NCBI GenBank assembly: GCA_029990175.1
Contig: JARKIP010000017.1
Location: forward strand, 32,599,001 to 32,663,000
Direction: 5' to 3'
From: Petunia secreta
Lineage: Eukaryota; Streptophyta; Magnoliopsida; Solanales; Solanaceae
DNA length: 64,000 nt
This document shows, in pieces, positions 1-12,455 of the stretch; the stretch's first letter is position 1, and every line of letters starts with the position of its first letter. The position numbers and the translations under genes were made by a program. A model generated the notes under the pieces. That model was not told the DNA's origin, made no database searches, and worked only from the letters and a program-made list of their open reading frames with translations.

Positions 1-1139
1 CCATCACCACTGACTTGCTCAAACTTGTGTGGAGTACACGCACTTTGCCATGTCATCGTGAGGGGTTCACGAGATACACTAGGGACAACAAGAAGTGTCT
101 AGTTGGTCACTAAGTAAGTTGAGGTGTTAATATGAGAATTGGGTACAACTTTAAGGGGCTATCTATGTATTCTGCCTAAAGAAAACTATGAAAGTTTCTT
201 TGCTCTCATTTCCTTCAAAAGCCACCCATTCCGAATGAAGGAGTTGTTCTGAAAATATCAAACCAGGATCAAAGGCAAATATTTTTAGAGAAGAGGAATT
301 ATAATTTCATAGGAAGGTTTCAAGAAAGACAATGAATAGCTGGAAAGGTTTGTGATTCACTTCTGTTGAGAAAAGGCCCTTTATATAGCCTGAGTAAGAC
401 ATGAAGGGAGCACGAAGCGGCCAAAATTAATTATGGCATGGATATGAAATAATTCGATAGTAAAGCAGTTATAGGAAAGGTACACCAAATCAATAGTAAC
501 CAATCAGGCAAGGACGTGTGGAGCTCTAGAAGGAACCAAATTTCTATCTCGGTCAAAGAGATTGGGAGTTTCAAGGAGTCAGTAAAACATCCTTTCACAC
601 ATCTATTTTGTATACCTCTATCACTTCCGGACTACTTACGTCAGCATTCAGCAAGTGGGAGGGGCTGACTGTGTGGGTAAAATACGCCATCTATGATTAT
701 GGGAATACGAATTCAGCTGACGAATACTAGACTTAGCCTATAAGTTACCCAGCACAGAGGATTCATGCCTACTCCTCGAGCCACGGCCGCTCAGCAGGTA
801 TGAGCCACGGGATGCAAAGTATACATCCCACCACCTTAAGGTTTTACAGTCTCCTAGTTAGGGTTAGCTTGTATCACCGCCTTGTGTAAACAGGCCCATG
901 ACGTATTAGTCTTTGTGTTATACCATAATTAGGACTGGGTAAACATATAGCTGTAAATACCTTTCCTCGCATTGTATTATACATGACGGGATTCTCCAAG
1001 AATCCAACTATTCTCAAGAAATACAACTCTTTACTTTTTTCTGCTTTATTACTCTTCCTTTATATTTACCGTATTTCTTATGACCCTCTTACAAATTTAT
1101 TTGTTTTACCTTTAACACAAGTTTTGGACATAAATAATA
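1..1139. other. Unassigned, repeat-like non-coding DNA
   Basis: No open frame of useful length is visible on either strand. The stretch around 640-1080 mixes a moderately GC-rich part with a pyrimidine-rich tail and ends next to a LINE fragment. Its texture resembles an LTR or a 3' untranslated repeat, but I could not find paired ends, a primer-binding site or a target duplication. I make no functional call. Confidence 0.4.
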
Positions 1140-1784
1140 GGTGGCATGACGACTAGTTTTATAGAACTTACCTTTGAGTCTAGGTGCTACTTTCTTATCG
1201 TAGAGTACACCGAATGCGAGCCTCCACTTTATCCAGCCTACCACTATATAATGAGTGACATCATCATCAATATCTCCATTGATTTGAAGGATTGAGCCAA
1301 GATATTTAAAGCTTCTCTTCTATTACGTACACCTCTGATTCCTCAGACGCAACACTAAATTTGTACTGCATGTATTTTTTTTCATCCTGCTTAGCCTAAA
1401 ACTTTTAGACTCAAGGGTATGTCTCCAAACCTCCAGCTTATTATTAACTCCGCCACGAGTCTCATTCACCAAAACTATATCGCCTTCAAGTAGCATACAC
1501 CAGGGCACTTCCCCTTGGATGCTCCGTGTTAATTCGTCCATCACCAGTGCAAATAAAAATAGCCTAAGCGCTGTCCCTTGATGCAACCCCAACTCGACTG
1601 GAAAGTGATCGGAGTCACCTTCAACTGTTCTCACGTGCTTATTGGTTCCATCGTACATGTCTTTAATTGCGTTGATATATGCCACTGGTACACCTTTCGA
1701 TTCCAAGCACCTCCACAAAACCTCTCTTAGGAATTTGTCTATTGTTGCGTTCAAGTCAGAGTAATAGAAACTGGAATATCCCAC
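1140..1784 (-). pseudogene. LINE (non-LTR) reverse transcriptase fragment
   Basis: Read on the minus strand, this encodes part of a plant non-LTR retrotransposon reverse transcriptase, the enzyme that copies element RNA into DNA at a nicked target. Family-typical stretches are visible: REVLWRCLESKGVPVAYI, VELGLHQGTAL, ALVMDELTRSIQGEVPW and KLEVWRHTLESK. A palm/thumb continuation (YLGSILQINGDIDDDV) lies in another frame between 1140 and 1320, so there is at least one frameshift. The position expected to hold the catalytic FADD box reads LEGD, so the aspartate pair is lost. There is no endonuclease domain, RNase H domain or poly(A) tail. It is a short dead relic; family assignment is confident, clade is not. 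Confidence 0.8.
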
Positions 1785-1787
1785 TTA

Positions 1788-3383
1788 ATGAATACTGAAA
1801 ACACAGTACAAGGGGCTGTGATTCTTCAACCCTCTGAGACATCAACTGCTACACAAAAAAAAAGGAGGTCTTCAAAGAAGAATAAAAGAGTCACCTTGTC
1901 TAATACTATAAGAAGAAGCAAAATTGGATGGCATATAAGTTGGTTCCATTTTTTTTTTTTCAAAACAAGCAGTGCATCCTCAAATATTTCCAAACAATAG
2001 CAATTGCGCATCATTTTAAATTCAAAGTTGATTGATTAAGAACAACAAGATATACACTGGTATGCGCAAACGAAAAATTTCGTGCTTCCAGAATTAAAGA
2101 GTCCTTACTCTTTATTGAAGTTTGAGAAGACTCACAGTTGCTCAGTCAACAACAGAAAAAGAGATAAAAAAAACAAGCACCTATAAAGATTGTGCAAGAT
2201 AAGATTGTTGACAACATGCGAGATTATACTTATCAGGTTAAACCTAAATTTATCATGGCATAGATGAGTAGGAAACTGGGATTGATATCTCTTACAATAA
2301 GGCATGACGTGCTATACAAGAAGGTGTGGATTTGATTAGAGAGATAGCTAAGAAAAAGAAACTGTCTTGCATATTTACATGCCCTGGAAGAAAAGAATCT
2401 AGGAAAATACAATTATGTGAAAAAAAGTTTAAAAACATAATTATATTACCATTCTGTTTAAGACAAGACCAGATTTCAAAAGAAAAATGACTAACTGTTA
2501 TACTTACTGTAAGGTTTTCCTTAATAAGAACCTCTTCAAAATATGACTAATTCTTTATACAGAGACAAGGTTTTCCTTGAGCAAGACATAAACTAGGCAA
2601 ATAAAATCCAAAACATTAGAATCAAATCCCATAGCAAATTGTCATTCTAACAGTTAAATAAATGGCTAGTTGTATGCTTAAAGAAAAATAGAATTTGATA
2701 CACCCAATAAAAATGAGTTTTAACCCAGATGGCCAATTTCTCCTTAAGAAGTTGTAACTTCATCTCATGAAGACATCAACTAGACAGAAAATTTTAAGTA
2801 AAGAAAATGTATTGAAAGAATTATAGAAGACAAGAAATATTAGACATGGACACATCCAACTAGCTAGAATTTTGAAATTTTTACAAGCTTCAGGTGAGGG
2901 TTAAACTATTAGCAATCACAGAGGTCTCACACTTCTCCAAGTTCAATGTGATTTCCAATTACAGAGATTATTGTGATGATTCTTCCATCTATTCTTACTC
3001 GAGGAAAGTCTATTATTCTGTTTTCTCAACTCCTACATTTAGATTATATATAACTAAATTATTATGTCAGCTGACACTGCAAGTTCAGATATGACAGGGA
3101 TTTGAGATGAGGTGTTCATCAGAGGTAATATGTTTACTACTCTGTTGAAACGTTAGATCTAGACATCTCTGCTGGGGTTTGCTATGAAAAAACATTAGAT
3201 TATGCTTCAAGTCAATTTATTTTATACAAAAAAAAAAAAATAGATCGGAAGTACTTACTCACTTTTTAAAACTAGATGAGAGAAAAAAGTTATATTGATG
3301 AGAGAAGGGAAAATAAATGAAAGAAAGAAAGAAAGAAACTCAAAAACATTTGAAAGGCACCCGACAATAAAAATTGAACTTAC
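1788..3383. other. AT-rich intergenic DNA, no gene recognised
   Basis: Contains A/T homopolymers (for example near 1853 and 1950) and short direct repeats such as the pair of 'cttactcacttttt' strings near 3255 and 3380. The small open frames here have no recognisable domain and unstructured composition. Nothing beyond generic AT-rich plant intergenic sequence is supported. Confidence 0.5.
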
Positions 3384-4950
3384 TCACTTTTTAAACAAGT
3401 CATCTAAGAAAATATATATTATATTATCATACACATTTTTCTCAATATGCATCAGATCAAGATTGTGACACAACAAATTGAATTTCCAATATGAAAGTTC
3501 AAAGAAAATACTTTTTTTTCTAATGTGCATCACCGCCTTGAGTACTTTGTCGGCCACGCCCTCTCTTCCCTTTAATATGATTTGTTGGTGCTTTTCCAAA
3601 TGAAACACAAATATTCTCAACTTGTTTTAAAATGTCCGAGCCTGATAATTGAACGGGTGGATTTCTGCTTTCAACGGTACCATCAAATCGGACCTTTTCC
3701 AATATAACTTGTGACCGACATTTAAAAAATGATGATGACCTATAAAGAACCATTTTCGATTATGATGAAGTCGACAAGGTTTAAAATTAAAGTTGCAAAC
3801 TGGACAAACAAACTTACGATATATTTTCCATCCCAATATATTGTCATATCCTGGAAAATTACTAATTGTCCAAATTAATGATGCTCTCATTTTAAAATTT
3901 CATTTGAAGAAGAATCAAAAGTGTGAACACCATCCCACAAAACCTTTAGTTCATTGATCAAAGGTTGTAAGTAAACATCAATGTCATTCCCCGGCATTCG
4001 CTTACATGGAATTATCATTGAGAGAATAAAAGAAGTCTACTTCATGAATTTCCAGGGATGAGTGTTGTATGGAATGAGAACCACAGGCTAAATGCTATAA
4101 CTAGTGCTCATTTTTTTAAATGGATTGAACCCATCAGTCGCTAAGCCAAGGCGAATATTACGTGCATCTTGAGAAAACTCAGGAAATATTGAGTCAAAAT
4201 TTTTCCACGCTTCATCATCTCTCGGATGCCTCAATAAGTCATCTTTATTACGAGCAACACTATGCCATCTCATATCGGTAGATGTCTTACTACACATAAT
4301 CAATCTTTGCAATCGTGGAATCAGAGGGAAATAGTGAAGAAATTTTACGGGTTTTTGTTTCTTCTTTTTATTCGCTTGAGCCTCATCAGAACTTTTCTTA
4401 GTCTTTGGCTTCCATTTAGATATTCCCCATTGCTTACACTCTTGTCTATGTACATCTACTCCCCGATACAACATGCAGTCATTTGGACAAGCATCTATCT
4501 TGTCATAACCAAGACCAAGCTTTTTTATAAGTTTCTTTGCCTCATAGAATGACTCGGAGATCTTTGCATACTCAAATGCGTCACATAATAGCTCCAGTAT
4601 CATTGTCATGGCTTTGTCAGTCATCCCACATAGGCACTTAATGTGATACAATCTTAGTAGAAAGGATAACTTTGAGTATTTCATGCTTTCTTCATATAGT
4701 TCTTGTTCACCATCTCTAACCAACTCAAAAAAATCTTTAACTCTATCAGTTGGACCAGTATGCAAAGGCGGCATCCAGACTCTCTTTACATTTGGTTACT
4801 CTTGATCAGGAGATTCTCCACCAAAGTTAATGGCATCATTAATCATGTCTTCTATTGGATCTTCATAAGCTTCCATATATTGCTTTTCATCTATAGCAGG
4901 CTCTTCATGTCTAGCTATAAAAATTTCTCCATTATCTCTCTCACCGTGTA
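3384..4950 (-). pseudogene. CACTA (En/Spm) TNP2-type transposase pseudogene, 5' half
   Basis: Minus-strand fragments together spell the first half of a plant TNP2-like transposase (Transposase_21 family), which binds and cuts the ends of CACTA DNA transposons. In order: an acidic N-terminal part (about 4950-4775); a 228-residue open piece (4774-4088) with KLSFLLRLYHIKCLCGM, a Cys-rich segment (ACPNDCMLYRG), FLHYFPLIPRLQRL, DMRWHSVARNKDD and NIRLGLATDGFNPF; then shorter pieces in shifted frames with WTISNFPGYDNILGW, a CPVC motif, and LDLMHIEKNVYDNI at the 3' edge. Stops and frameshifts separate the pieces, and the region after MHIEKNVYDNI is missing. No terminal inverted repeats were found, so it is an old fragment. 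Confidence 0.85.
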
Positions 4951-5032
4951 ATAGCCAGAAAAATGTAATTGACTGGAAAAGGAGTTTCTAGCAAGTGGTC
5001 GAACACCTGACTCTAGTTTGAAGTAGTCTAAG

Positions 5033-6530
5033 TGATGTGTTGGTATTTTGTGCATATTTGCAACACTTTTCAATTAGTTTTTGCGTCTTAAAGCATTATC
5101 ATTTGAGTGAATCATATGTTATTCTCTGTGTTTCAGGTTATTAAGAGAAACTGATATGCAAGCCGAATAAAATGTGAAAAAAAGAGCAAAAACAAGTGCA
5201 CTTTGGATACAAATTGAAGAACTTCGAGATATGGCAGTAATGGGATTGGCGCCTCGCCCAATCTGTGGCTCAAGAGGCCAGCCGTCCGCAAAAGGAGGAA
5301 AGAGTTCAAGCCTTCCAGCCAACTCAAAGGCGGATCGCCGAATGGAATGCTGAAAGCAAGCGGCGACTCTGCAGAAGAGCAAACTCACCGCTGTTCACAG
5401 AACATCTGAAATATCTGCGAAGTCCAAGATTTGTCCGCAAGCATAAGGGCGCCCCGCCGAACTTGCATCGCCATTCGAACGGCATGATCAATAAAAACAT
5501 GTCATCGGCGAGCTAGCAATCCATTAGGCTACTCGCCGAATATTCGGCGGCTTGGCGTAAAACAAGGCAAAATGGCAAAATTGTAAATATTATACTAGTT
5601 TGAAAACCCATGCCTATAAATAGGTTGTTATGCCTCCAAGAAGAAAGAACCTTTTTAGCTTAGAATATTGTCTTTCACATTTTTTAATATTCTTGGAAGC
5701 GAAGGAAGTGTTTCAACTTGGATTTTATTATAAGGATTCCATTATCTTTAATATATTCTTACATGATTCTTGCCATTTCATCTTCTGTTATGTGTGTATT
5801 AGACCCTAGTATAAGTAGCTAAACTCATACTGTGGGTTTACTCATGAAAACTTGATTATTTTAGCTTAAATTTTGTACTTAATCTTGTAAAATCAATGGG
5901 TTAACATAAATCTAGTTCTCCATCGTACTTTCTTAACTAGGGTTTGAGGTACGGTCGTACTTGAACCTAACCCTACTTTTCTTTCATCACCCGAACGAGA
6001 TTGAAGGTGTAGGTTAATGGAGACTACCGGGAATTTGAGTTATATTGGTTGCGGCCTACCCCATCTAAAGGGGAAGCCTAAAAAGGTCATCCCCGCTCGG
6101 GTCTTTGGACTAGGGTTTCTAGCACTTCATTATTGACTCTAACGGGCTTGATGAAGAAAATCCTCTCTATCTCGAGAGAGTTTTGTGGAGTACATTAGAG
6201 GTCTGACCATTGACGTTACCCATGAGATTTGTGAGGTTAATACAAGTATTTGGCTATGAGAATATAGTTGGATTGGGTAAACCCCTACCTCATTCTCATT
6301 GTATACATCAATCATATTTGTTTAGTCATTTTATGGTAGCTGTAGTCGTAGTCATACCTAATCTACTTTTACTCCTTAGGAATATATGGATAATTCTTAG
6401 AACCCGCTACTATTCATCTTAAGACTGATAGATTGCTTTGCTAGCTCCCTGTGGAAATCGACCCCGACTCTTGCTGGGTACTATTATCTTTGACGACTGC
6501 CCACATCCTTTGTGGTGTGTGGATTGACCA
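5033..6530 (+). repeat. Tat/Athila-type Ty3 LTR (solo or truncated)
   Basis: The segment begins near TGTGTTGGTATTTTG and has a GC-rich core at about 5245-5560 with many GGCG/CGCC blocks. It ends in a leader-like run containing CTCCCTGTGGAAATCGACC and a short GACGACTGCCC tail. That combination resembles the 3' ends of plant Tat/Athila-clade LTRs. No internal gag-pol adjoins it. A TA-rich stretch around 5690-5760 could hold its promoter. The ends are approximate, and I could not find a matching target duplication, so it may be truncated at either side. Open frames inside it look incidental. Confidence 0.6.
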
Positions 6531-6535
6531 TGGAT

Positions 6536-7466
6536 CACTATGTCCTAAGACATTGTTACCTCTATTATGATTTTCATGCAACCAATTTAAAGCTTCTGAA
6601 AACTTGTTCCATTTAGTGAGCCTGGTAAGTTTATAGTTAGCCTTGTCGACCTTTTTTTGAAGAGCGCGGTTCTCCTCAGTTTCCTGATGTAGAACATTAT
6701 TTTTCTTTTTAAGCTCAGTTTCAAGGTTGATTTGAGCCGCACTAACTACATGCTTACCAGAGACTTCTTTCAATTTAAGATCCTCAAATTCAAGTGCAGA
6801 AACTTTCTTTTGCTCATGCACCCGTTCCTTTAGTTTATGAGGTTTTCAAGTTCAAAGGCTAAGACTTTCTGTTTAAGCTGAAAAACTTGAGCATAACTAG
6901 ATGCAGATTCTATTTCTACTTCAGTTTTAGCTTCATCCAAATTTTTATTCTTAATTTTATAATCAGACACAACTGAGATCAGTTGCTCCTTATCAAAAAG
7001 CAATTGTTCCTTCTCAGCCCTTACACTTTCAATACCTTCGATTAAATTAAGTACTAGCATTAACTCTCTTAAAGAATAAGTAGGAAGTTTTGTTTTTAAG
7101 TCATCGAGACATACCTCATGTGTATCATCAGTAGGAGGTTCTTCATCTAGAGTCATCAATGCAAAAGGAGAGTCATCATCTGATTCTTTTTCTTCCCCTT
7201 AGTGTCGCTATCAGATACTCCTCACTCCGTATCAAAAACTTCATTCTTCTTTTCTGGTTCTCCACTGTAGATAGTGTCCAAGGTATCCTATAGTTCCTTT
7301 GCAGTTGAACATCTTGGAATTCGCTTATACACATTAAATCCTAAACCACAGTGAAGTATTTTCATGGCTTCAGCATTTATCTGAATTATTTAAAAATTGG
7401 CTTGATTCAAATCTTCTACAGGCTTTTGGACCTTGTTCCCAAACTCATCAATTTTTGTTGGAACCA
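6536..7466 (-). pseudogene. Ty1/copia gag pseudogene, C-terminal part (copia 1)
   Basis: Minus-strand continuation of the gag whose N-terminus lies at 24834-24988; the two parts were separated by the Ogre insertion. From 7466 leftward it reads VPTKIDEFGNKVQKP, INAEAMKILHCGL and KELxDTLDTIYSGEPEKKNE, which matches the UBN2-type gag of plant copia elements (inference from family resemblance). A coiled-coil, Glu/Lys-rich linker follows, then ALNWLHENHNRGNNVLG, a segment normally just upstream of the zinc knuckle. Two or more in-frame stops and at least two frameshifts interrupt it. The zinc knuckle, protease, integrase and RT that should follow are absent, because the element is cut off by the neighbouring LTR near 6530. 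Confidence 0.8.
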
Positions 7467-9982
7467 TGTTGACATCTAATTTTGTCCCTCCTTTTTCTAA
7501 AATTGGCCATAATTCAACTTAAGGGTACAATGTGACTATTTGCACAAAATGTGCATTAGAAATCATGCATGTACGTGCGTTATCCTCTATTTTTATATTA
7601 TATACTTAAGTGTGGCTATATTACGTAACTTTTGTATCATTTAGGCTATTTGTCAAAACTATGACTATTTGTGAAATTAGTACACTTATATTATTAGTGG
7701 CTATATTGTATAATTACGTCATTTAGGCTACATGTCAAGTTTCTTTTAATTTGTGATTATTTGTACAAATTAGTAATTATTTGTGATTATATATATTTAA
7801 ATAATTTTATTTGAGTTTATTTAATATTTATTTGGGCATTTTATAATATATATGTATATCTATATTTTATTTTATTTTTACACCTTTTAGTTGAATATTG
7901 GCCAATTTAAAATAAAAGTCCAAATCCGCTTTTATTATTAATTCTTTCATATTTCAAAATTCCTATCAAAATTCTTCATTTATTTATATTTATCTTATTA
8001 CATTTTTCCTTTTTGAACTTGGACGAGTATTCGTCTAGGTACGTCCATAATTGCATTAAAATTTTCCTTTCCTCTTATTTTTTTTTTTTTGAATTAATCA
8101 TTTTTCTTAAAATCCCAAAATCTTCTATTTCCAAATCTACTCCTAAATCAATTCCCCAATGCCCCTACCCCACTTTTAATACTAAGTTCATTTCCCAAAT
8201 CTAATTCCACATTATCTCCTAATCTTTTTCCTAATTTCCCTATAATTCAATCCCCCTAATCTCTCTAATTATCCTAACAACTACTTTTTTCAAATTTTTA
8301 ATATAATCCTCTCTTCCTCTTCACAAGGGGATCGGCATCTACACACTGACTCTTCTATACCCACACGCATGACCCCCACACTTTGGATTCTTCTTCCCTA
8401 AAAAAATACACAGTACCCCAACTCCCCCCATCATCTTCCTCAACTGACCCTCCATAAAAACTCCCTCTTCACAATCAGAACGGGGTACTTCATCTTCCCC
8501 AACACAAAACCACGAAAACCCCATTTTTTGGTCTTCTTCCCCAACTTTCTCCTTCTCCACAAAAACACCAACTTCTCCATTTCTACACTAATCTAACACG
8601 ATCTGAAACCCCAAGTCTTCTCCATACCCACGCTCCACACACAGTGCCCGAAATCAGGGACCCCACTACTTCTTCCCTAATCATCCTTCCATTGTCCTCT
8701 CCACTCAACAATACATACACACAGTACGTTCCATCACCTTCTTCTCCTCCCACACACCTCCACAAAACCACACTGAAACCACCACACATATAAATCCATA
8801 TCAGAGTATATATATACATACACACATAAAACAAAACGGGAACCGGTGGGGTTGGGGATGAGGTATAGATCGAGATCGGGGATAGGGACTGTATGGTGGC
8901 ACCACCGTTGGAAACATAGATAAACAGATCTCCACCATCGCTTGAATCACCGGAGTAGCAGCGACGTCGGTGTTGCCTCCTCGACGGAGAAACCGCGTCG
9001 ACAGTCGCTCCTCCGATTCCGTCGCCGATGGTTCTGTTTGAATGTTGTTTTGTTCATTAGTTTTCATCGACATTCTTCGGCTAGATTTTTTCGTTACTGT
9101 TAATCCCATTTGTTAAGCTTATGCAATTTAACTTGTTCTTGATATTTCTGACAATTTCTGCAGTTCACTCGTTTAGTTGCACCGGCTGGCGATTGTTTGA
9201 CCGATGTTATAAACTCTTTTGGCCTGATTTTACTCTGGTCAATTGTGTATTGATGTTTGTCTTACAGGGGGCTTGGTTTGAATTTTGACTTTGATTCATT
9301 TGAAATTGTAGTTGGTCCATTTATTTTGGGTTATTCTGTTCTCTGCTTTTGACCCGTATTTTAGATATCAATTTGTTGCCTAACCATATTTGTTGAGATT
9401 TTTGCAGTTTCTGGATGTCATATTAATCTGGTGATCCTGACACTGATAAGGCCAATGAAAAAAAATATATATTTTACATATATTGAGGCCTACACAAGGA
9501 ATTGACGGAAATACAATGAATTGACGGACTAATCACGGCCAAGGAAAATAATTGTTTATTTGAGGCCTATTGATAAACAATCTCATTCCCACGTCCCTAA
9601 AACAAAGGCTATGATGACGTGTGCGGGCCGTTATGGAGTGGTGGGACCGGCACTTGGCATGACAACACGACCGGCCGGCGTGTTCGCAGCCGTACCGACG
9701 TCCCTAATCTCTTAGTCTATTCACACAAACCTGAGCCGACATTTTTTAAAATCCTTTTCCCCCTTTATTTTATTTTTATTACTAATCTTTATATTTTTAA
9801 TCTATTATTATTATTATTATTATTATCATTATTATTTTCATTATTTTTATTATTATTATTTACTAACTCTTTTCTTTAAATTTTGCGAGGTAAAAATTGG
9901 AAAGAGACGATAATCTATTTTGGAAGAGAACAATTCAAAAAGAAAATTTTTTGTCATTATTATTATTTTGTTCTCATCATCA

Positions 9983-10026
<44 letters not shown>

Positions 10027-10486
10027 TTATTATTATTATTTTATTACTATTTATTATTTATTATTTTACTAATTCATTTTCATCTTTTTTGCAAGGTGGA
10101 ATCCTTAAGGAGGAAACCTATTAGGACCTCTTATCTCAATTATTATATTATCTAGTTATTTGTGTATATCTAATTAGTTAGTTTAAGTTGCTTAGTTGCT
10201 TATTTCGAATCTCAATTATAAGTCCGGCCGGTAACCACATTTGGTGGGGCTCGAGAGGTGCCTAACCCCTTCCTCTCGAGTTTACTTGAACCTCTTACCT
10301 AGAATTTCTGGTCCGTAGACTAAGTCTAGGAGATAATTGTTAAAAATGGTTAGAAACAAAATAGGTGACTTAATACACCTTAGAAACTATATTAAGTGGC
10401 GACTCCAACTTTAAACTCAAACGAGTTCACCCAGTCAAATCCGAAACCCGACTCGCCTCGCGTTGAGTCCAAAATCGGGTATGACA
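7467..10486 (+). repeat. Ogre-type element 5' LTR
   Basis: This 3.02-kb LTR starts TGTTGACATC and ends GGGTATGACA. It matches the 3' LTR, for example around 7560-7860 against 19500-19750 and 9440-10486 against 23840-24833. It contains a cytosine-rich, ACAC-rich stretch (about 8330-8830), TAT-repeat microsatellites and the GGCCGGTAACCACATTTGG-type tail near 10220. The LTRs differ by many substitutions and small indels, so the insertion is not recent. Confidence 0.88.
9802..10071. repeat. TTA/TAT microsatellite tracts in the 5' LTR
   Basis: Two trinucleotide tracts, about 9802-9863 and 9955-10071, flank a short unique segment. The matching part of the 3' LTR (about 24195-24420) has shorter tracts, so the tract lengths have changed since insertion. 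Open frames read across them are poly-Ile/poly-Tyr artefacts. Confidence 0.85.
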
Positions 10487-10510
10487 GAATGACGACTCTG
10501 CTGGGGATAT
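10487..10510 (+). other. Primer-binding site of the Ogre-type element
   Basis: Immediately after the 5' LTR the sequence reads GAATGACGACTCTGCTGGGG. Its position and the GACTCTGCTGGGGA core fit the primer site of plant Tat/Ogre elements, where a host tRNA 3' end starts minus-strand DNA synthesis. The matching tRNA is probably Arg by analogy with Ogre, but I did not verify this. Confidence 0.65.
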
Positions 10511-10586
10511 CAAGGTTCAAACAATAACGGACTTTAAATTGGGATTCTTTATTTGCTTTATTTTCTTTTCATTTATTTCAATACTA

Positions 10587-10596
<10 letters not shown>

Positions 10597-10630
<34 letters not shown>
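10597..10630. repeat. Poly-T tract
   Basis: About 34 consecutive T residues in the element leader, just 3' of the primer site. Confidence 0.9.
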
Positions 10631-10632
<2 letters not shown>

Positions 10633-10699
10633 AGGAGTAAGGTTTATTTTTTAATGTTATGTGTTTTATTCCTTAATTGTTTGATTATATTTTCTTGTT

Positions 10700-11990
10700 C
10701 ATGTCACTCACACTTCCTCCACTCCTGGAAAACGACACTTTACACACACAGCGATTACGTGGATCCTACAGTCGCTTCACCAAAAAAAACCTTTTAGGAG
10801 GACATTTTGGAATATAGTTGGTCCGTGGTACAGCCAACAATTTCAAATGATCCCACTCTTTGGCTGTCCGCCTTCGGGAACCATGTCTAGAATTACCCAG
10901 CTCTTAGTGGAGACTCTTGTCTAGGACCATGCATCATGTCATAATTAAAAAAAATTTGACTTCGGCTCACGTCTAAGTCTATTAGTTCACCATATTTGAA
11001 CAAACCAAACGGGTCTCCGACCCTAAAGGACGTTTAAATATATTTTGTGCATTTATTTAAAGTTGAACGTATCTAATGTAGACCATTTGTTCACATAAAA
11101 GTGGGTTCTCATAACAAAATTAATTATTTATTCAAACGAACCTAATTATTTTATAAAGTTATTTTTGAGTTATGAACGAAATTATTTTTTCTACTTTTAT
11201 GAAAACCAAATCATAGATTTTAAATTAATTTCTTCTACCTTTAAAGTAGCAAGATCAATTATTATTTCTATTTACCTAAAACAAAATGTTATTTCTACAT
11301 TTGTACAGTACAATCAATGATTTTATAAAATTATTTTCTGAGATCAATTGGGATGATACAAAATACACGTTCAATTTTAAATACCATAATCAAATTAGGA
11401 AGGCTTAACATCCTTGGTATGTTAAAGTCTATTAGCCAACCCCGTCCAAAAGCGTCATCATATGACGCCTATCATGCATATTATGTGTAATGATCTGTTT
11501 TGCATATGAAATTATTATCTCAAACTTGTTGTTACATGTGTTAGTTTTACTCCCACTCCCGAGGTTGACTTGTGTATTTATTCCAAAACTTGTGCATTTT
11601 TAACTTATGCATGCATACCGTCCGCCACTCCTGGCACTTTCTAAATCGTGCGTTGAAAACACGGAAGTTACAACCACCTGTTCCCTCACATAAAAATTCC
11701 TTTAGGGGGAGCGACTTGGAATCTGTTTGATCTGAGACGTTCCCGCTCCCAGGTCGTCCGCTTGAGAGGATAATAAAATCCGGTCTAGATAACTCCATTC
11801 CTTAGTAACGACGCTAAGAATCATGCATCATAACATGTCATTAGTCGACTTGTTCTCAAGTTCGATAGGCCAACTTGTTCAAACAATCCGAACGGGTTTT
11901 TAACCTCCAAAGAGCGTTGAACATGATTTATTTTGCATTTACTTAAATGATGAAACGTACAAATGCAGACCGTTTATTAACATTGTTATG
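10700..11990 (+). repeat. Ogre leader: diverged ~0.9-kb direct duplication
   Basis: Two diverged copies lie head to tail. In the first (about 10700-11100) the landmarks are 'cactcctgg', 'ggaccatgcatcat', 'aaacgggt' and 'tttgtgcatttattt'. The second (about 11620-11990) repeats them in order as 'cactcctgg', 'aatcatgcatcat', 'gaacgggt' and 'ttttgcatttactt'. No protein is recognisable. It appears to be non-coding leader between primer site and ORF1. Confidence 0.65.
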
Positions 11991-11991
11991 C

Positions 11992-12455
11992 ATTCAGTGT
12001 CATTCAAAGGCATAAAGATTACCTAAGAGGCTTTAAAAGCTCAAAGTGAATTAGAAATGATTGTTTATTCCTACACGGTCGGAATTACTCTGTATTCAAT
12101 GTCATTCAAAGGCACAAAGGTTACCCAAGAGGTGTCAAAAGTCCGATTGAATCAGAAATGGTTGCTTAAAGATCAGAGCTACTCTGTATTCAATGCCATT
12201 CAAATGCACAAAGGTAACCCAAGAGGCGTCAAAAGCCCGAATTGAATCAGAAATGATTGCTTAAACAATCAGAGTTATTCTGTATTCAATGTCATTCAAA
12301 GGCACGAAGGTAACCGATGAGGCGTCAAAAGCCCAAATTGAATCAGAAACGACCGTTTATTGGAATCATTCTGTATTCAATGCTATTCAAAGACATTAAA
12401 TGGTAACCAAAGAGGCATTAAAGGCCCAATTTGAAGCAGAAATAACCACTTGATA
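11992..12455 (+). repeat. Tandem array, five copies of ~91-102 bp, in the Ogre leader
   Basis: Copies start at about 11992, 12094, 12188, 12284 and 12375. Each opens with a variant of 'attcaatgtcattcaaagg', then carries 'ggtaacccaagaggc' and 'gaatcagaaat'. Period varies from 91 to 102 bp and copies differ by scattered substitutions and small indels. There is no continuous open frame. This is a minisatellite upstream of ORF1. Confidence 0.85.

Noticed and set aside
5033..6530. Target duplication for the Tat/Athila-type LTR
   Set aside because: Several end placements were tried, but no 5-bp flanking repeat matched, so the element is not claimed as a clean solo LTR.
8339..9109. Minus-strand frames in the 5' LTR
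   Set aside because: Within a C/A-rich LTR stretch; not conserved in the 3' LTR and without domains.
9883..10155. Open frames rich in Ile/Tyr/His
   Set aside because: Translations of TTA/TAT microsatellites.
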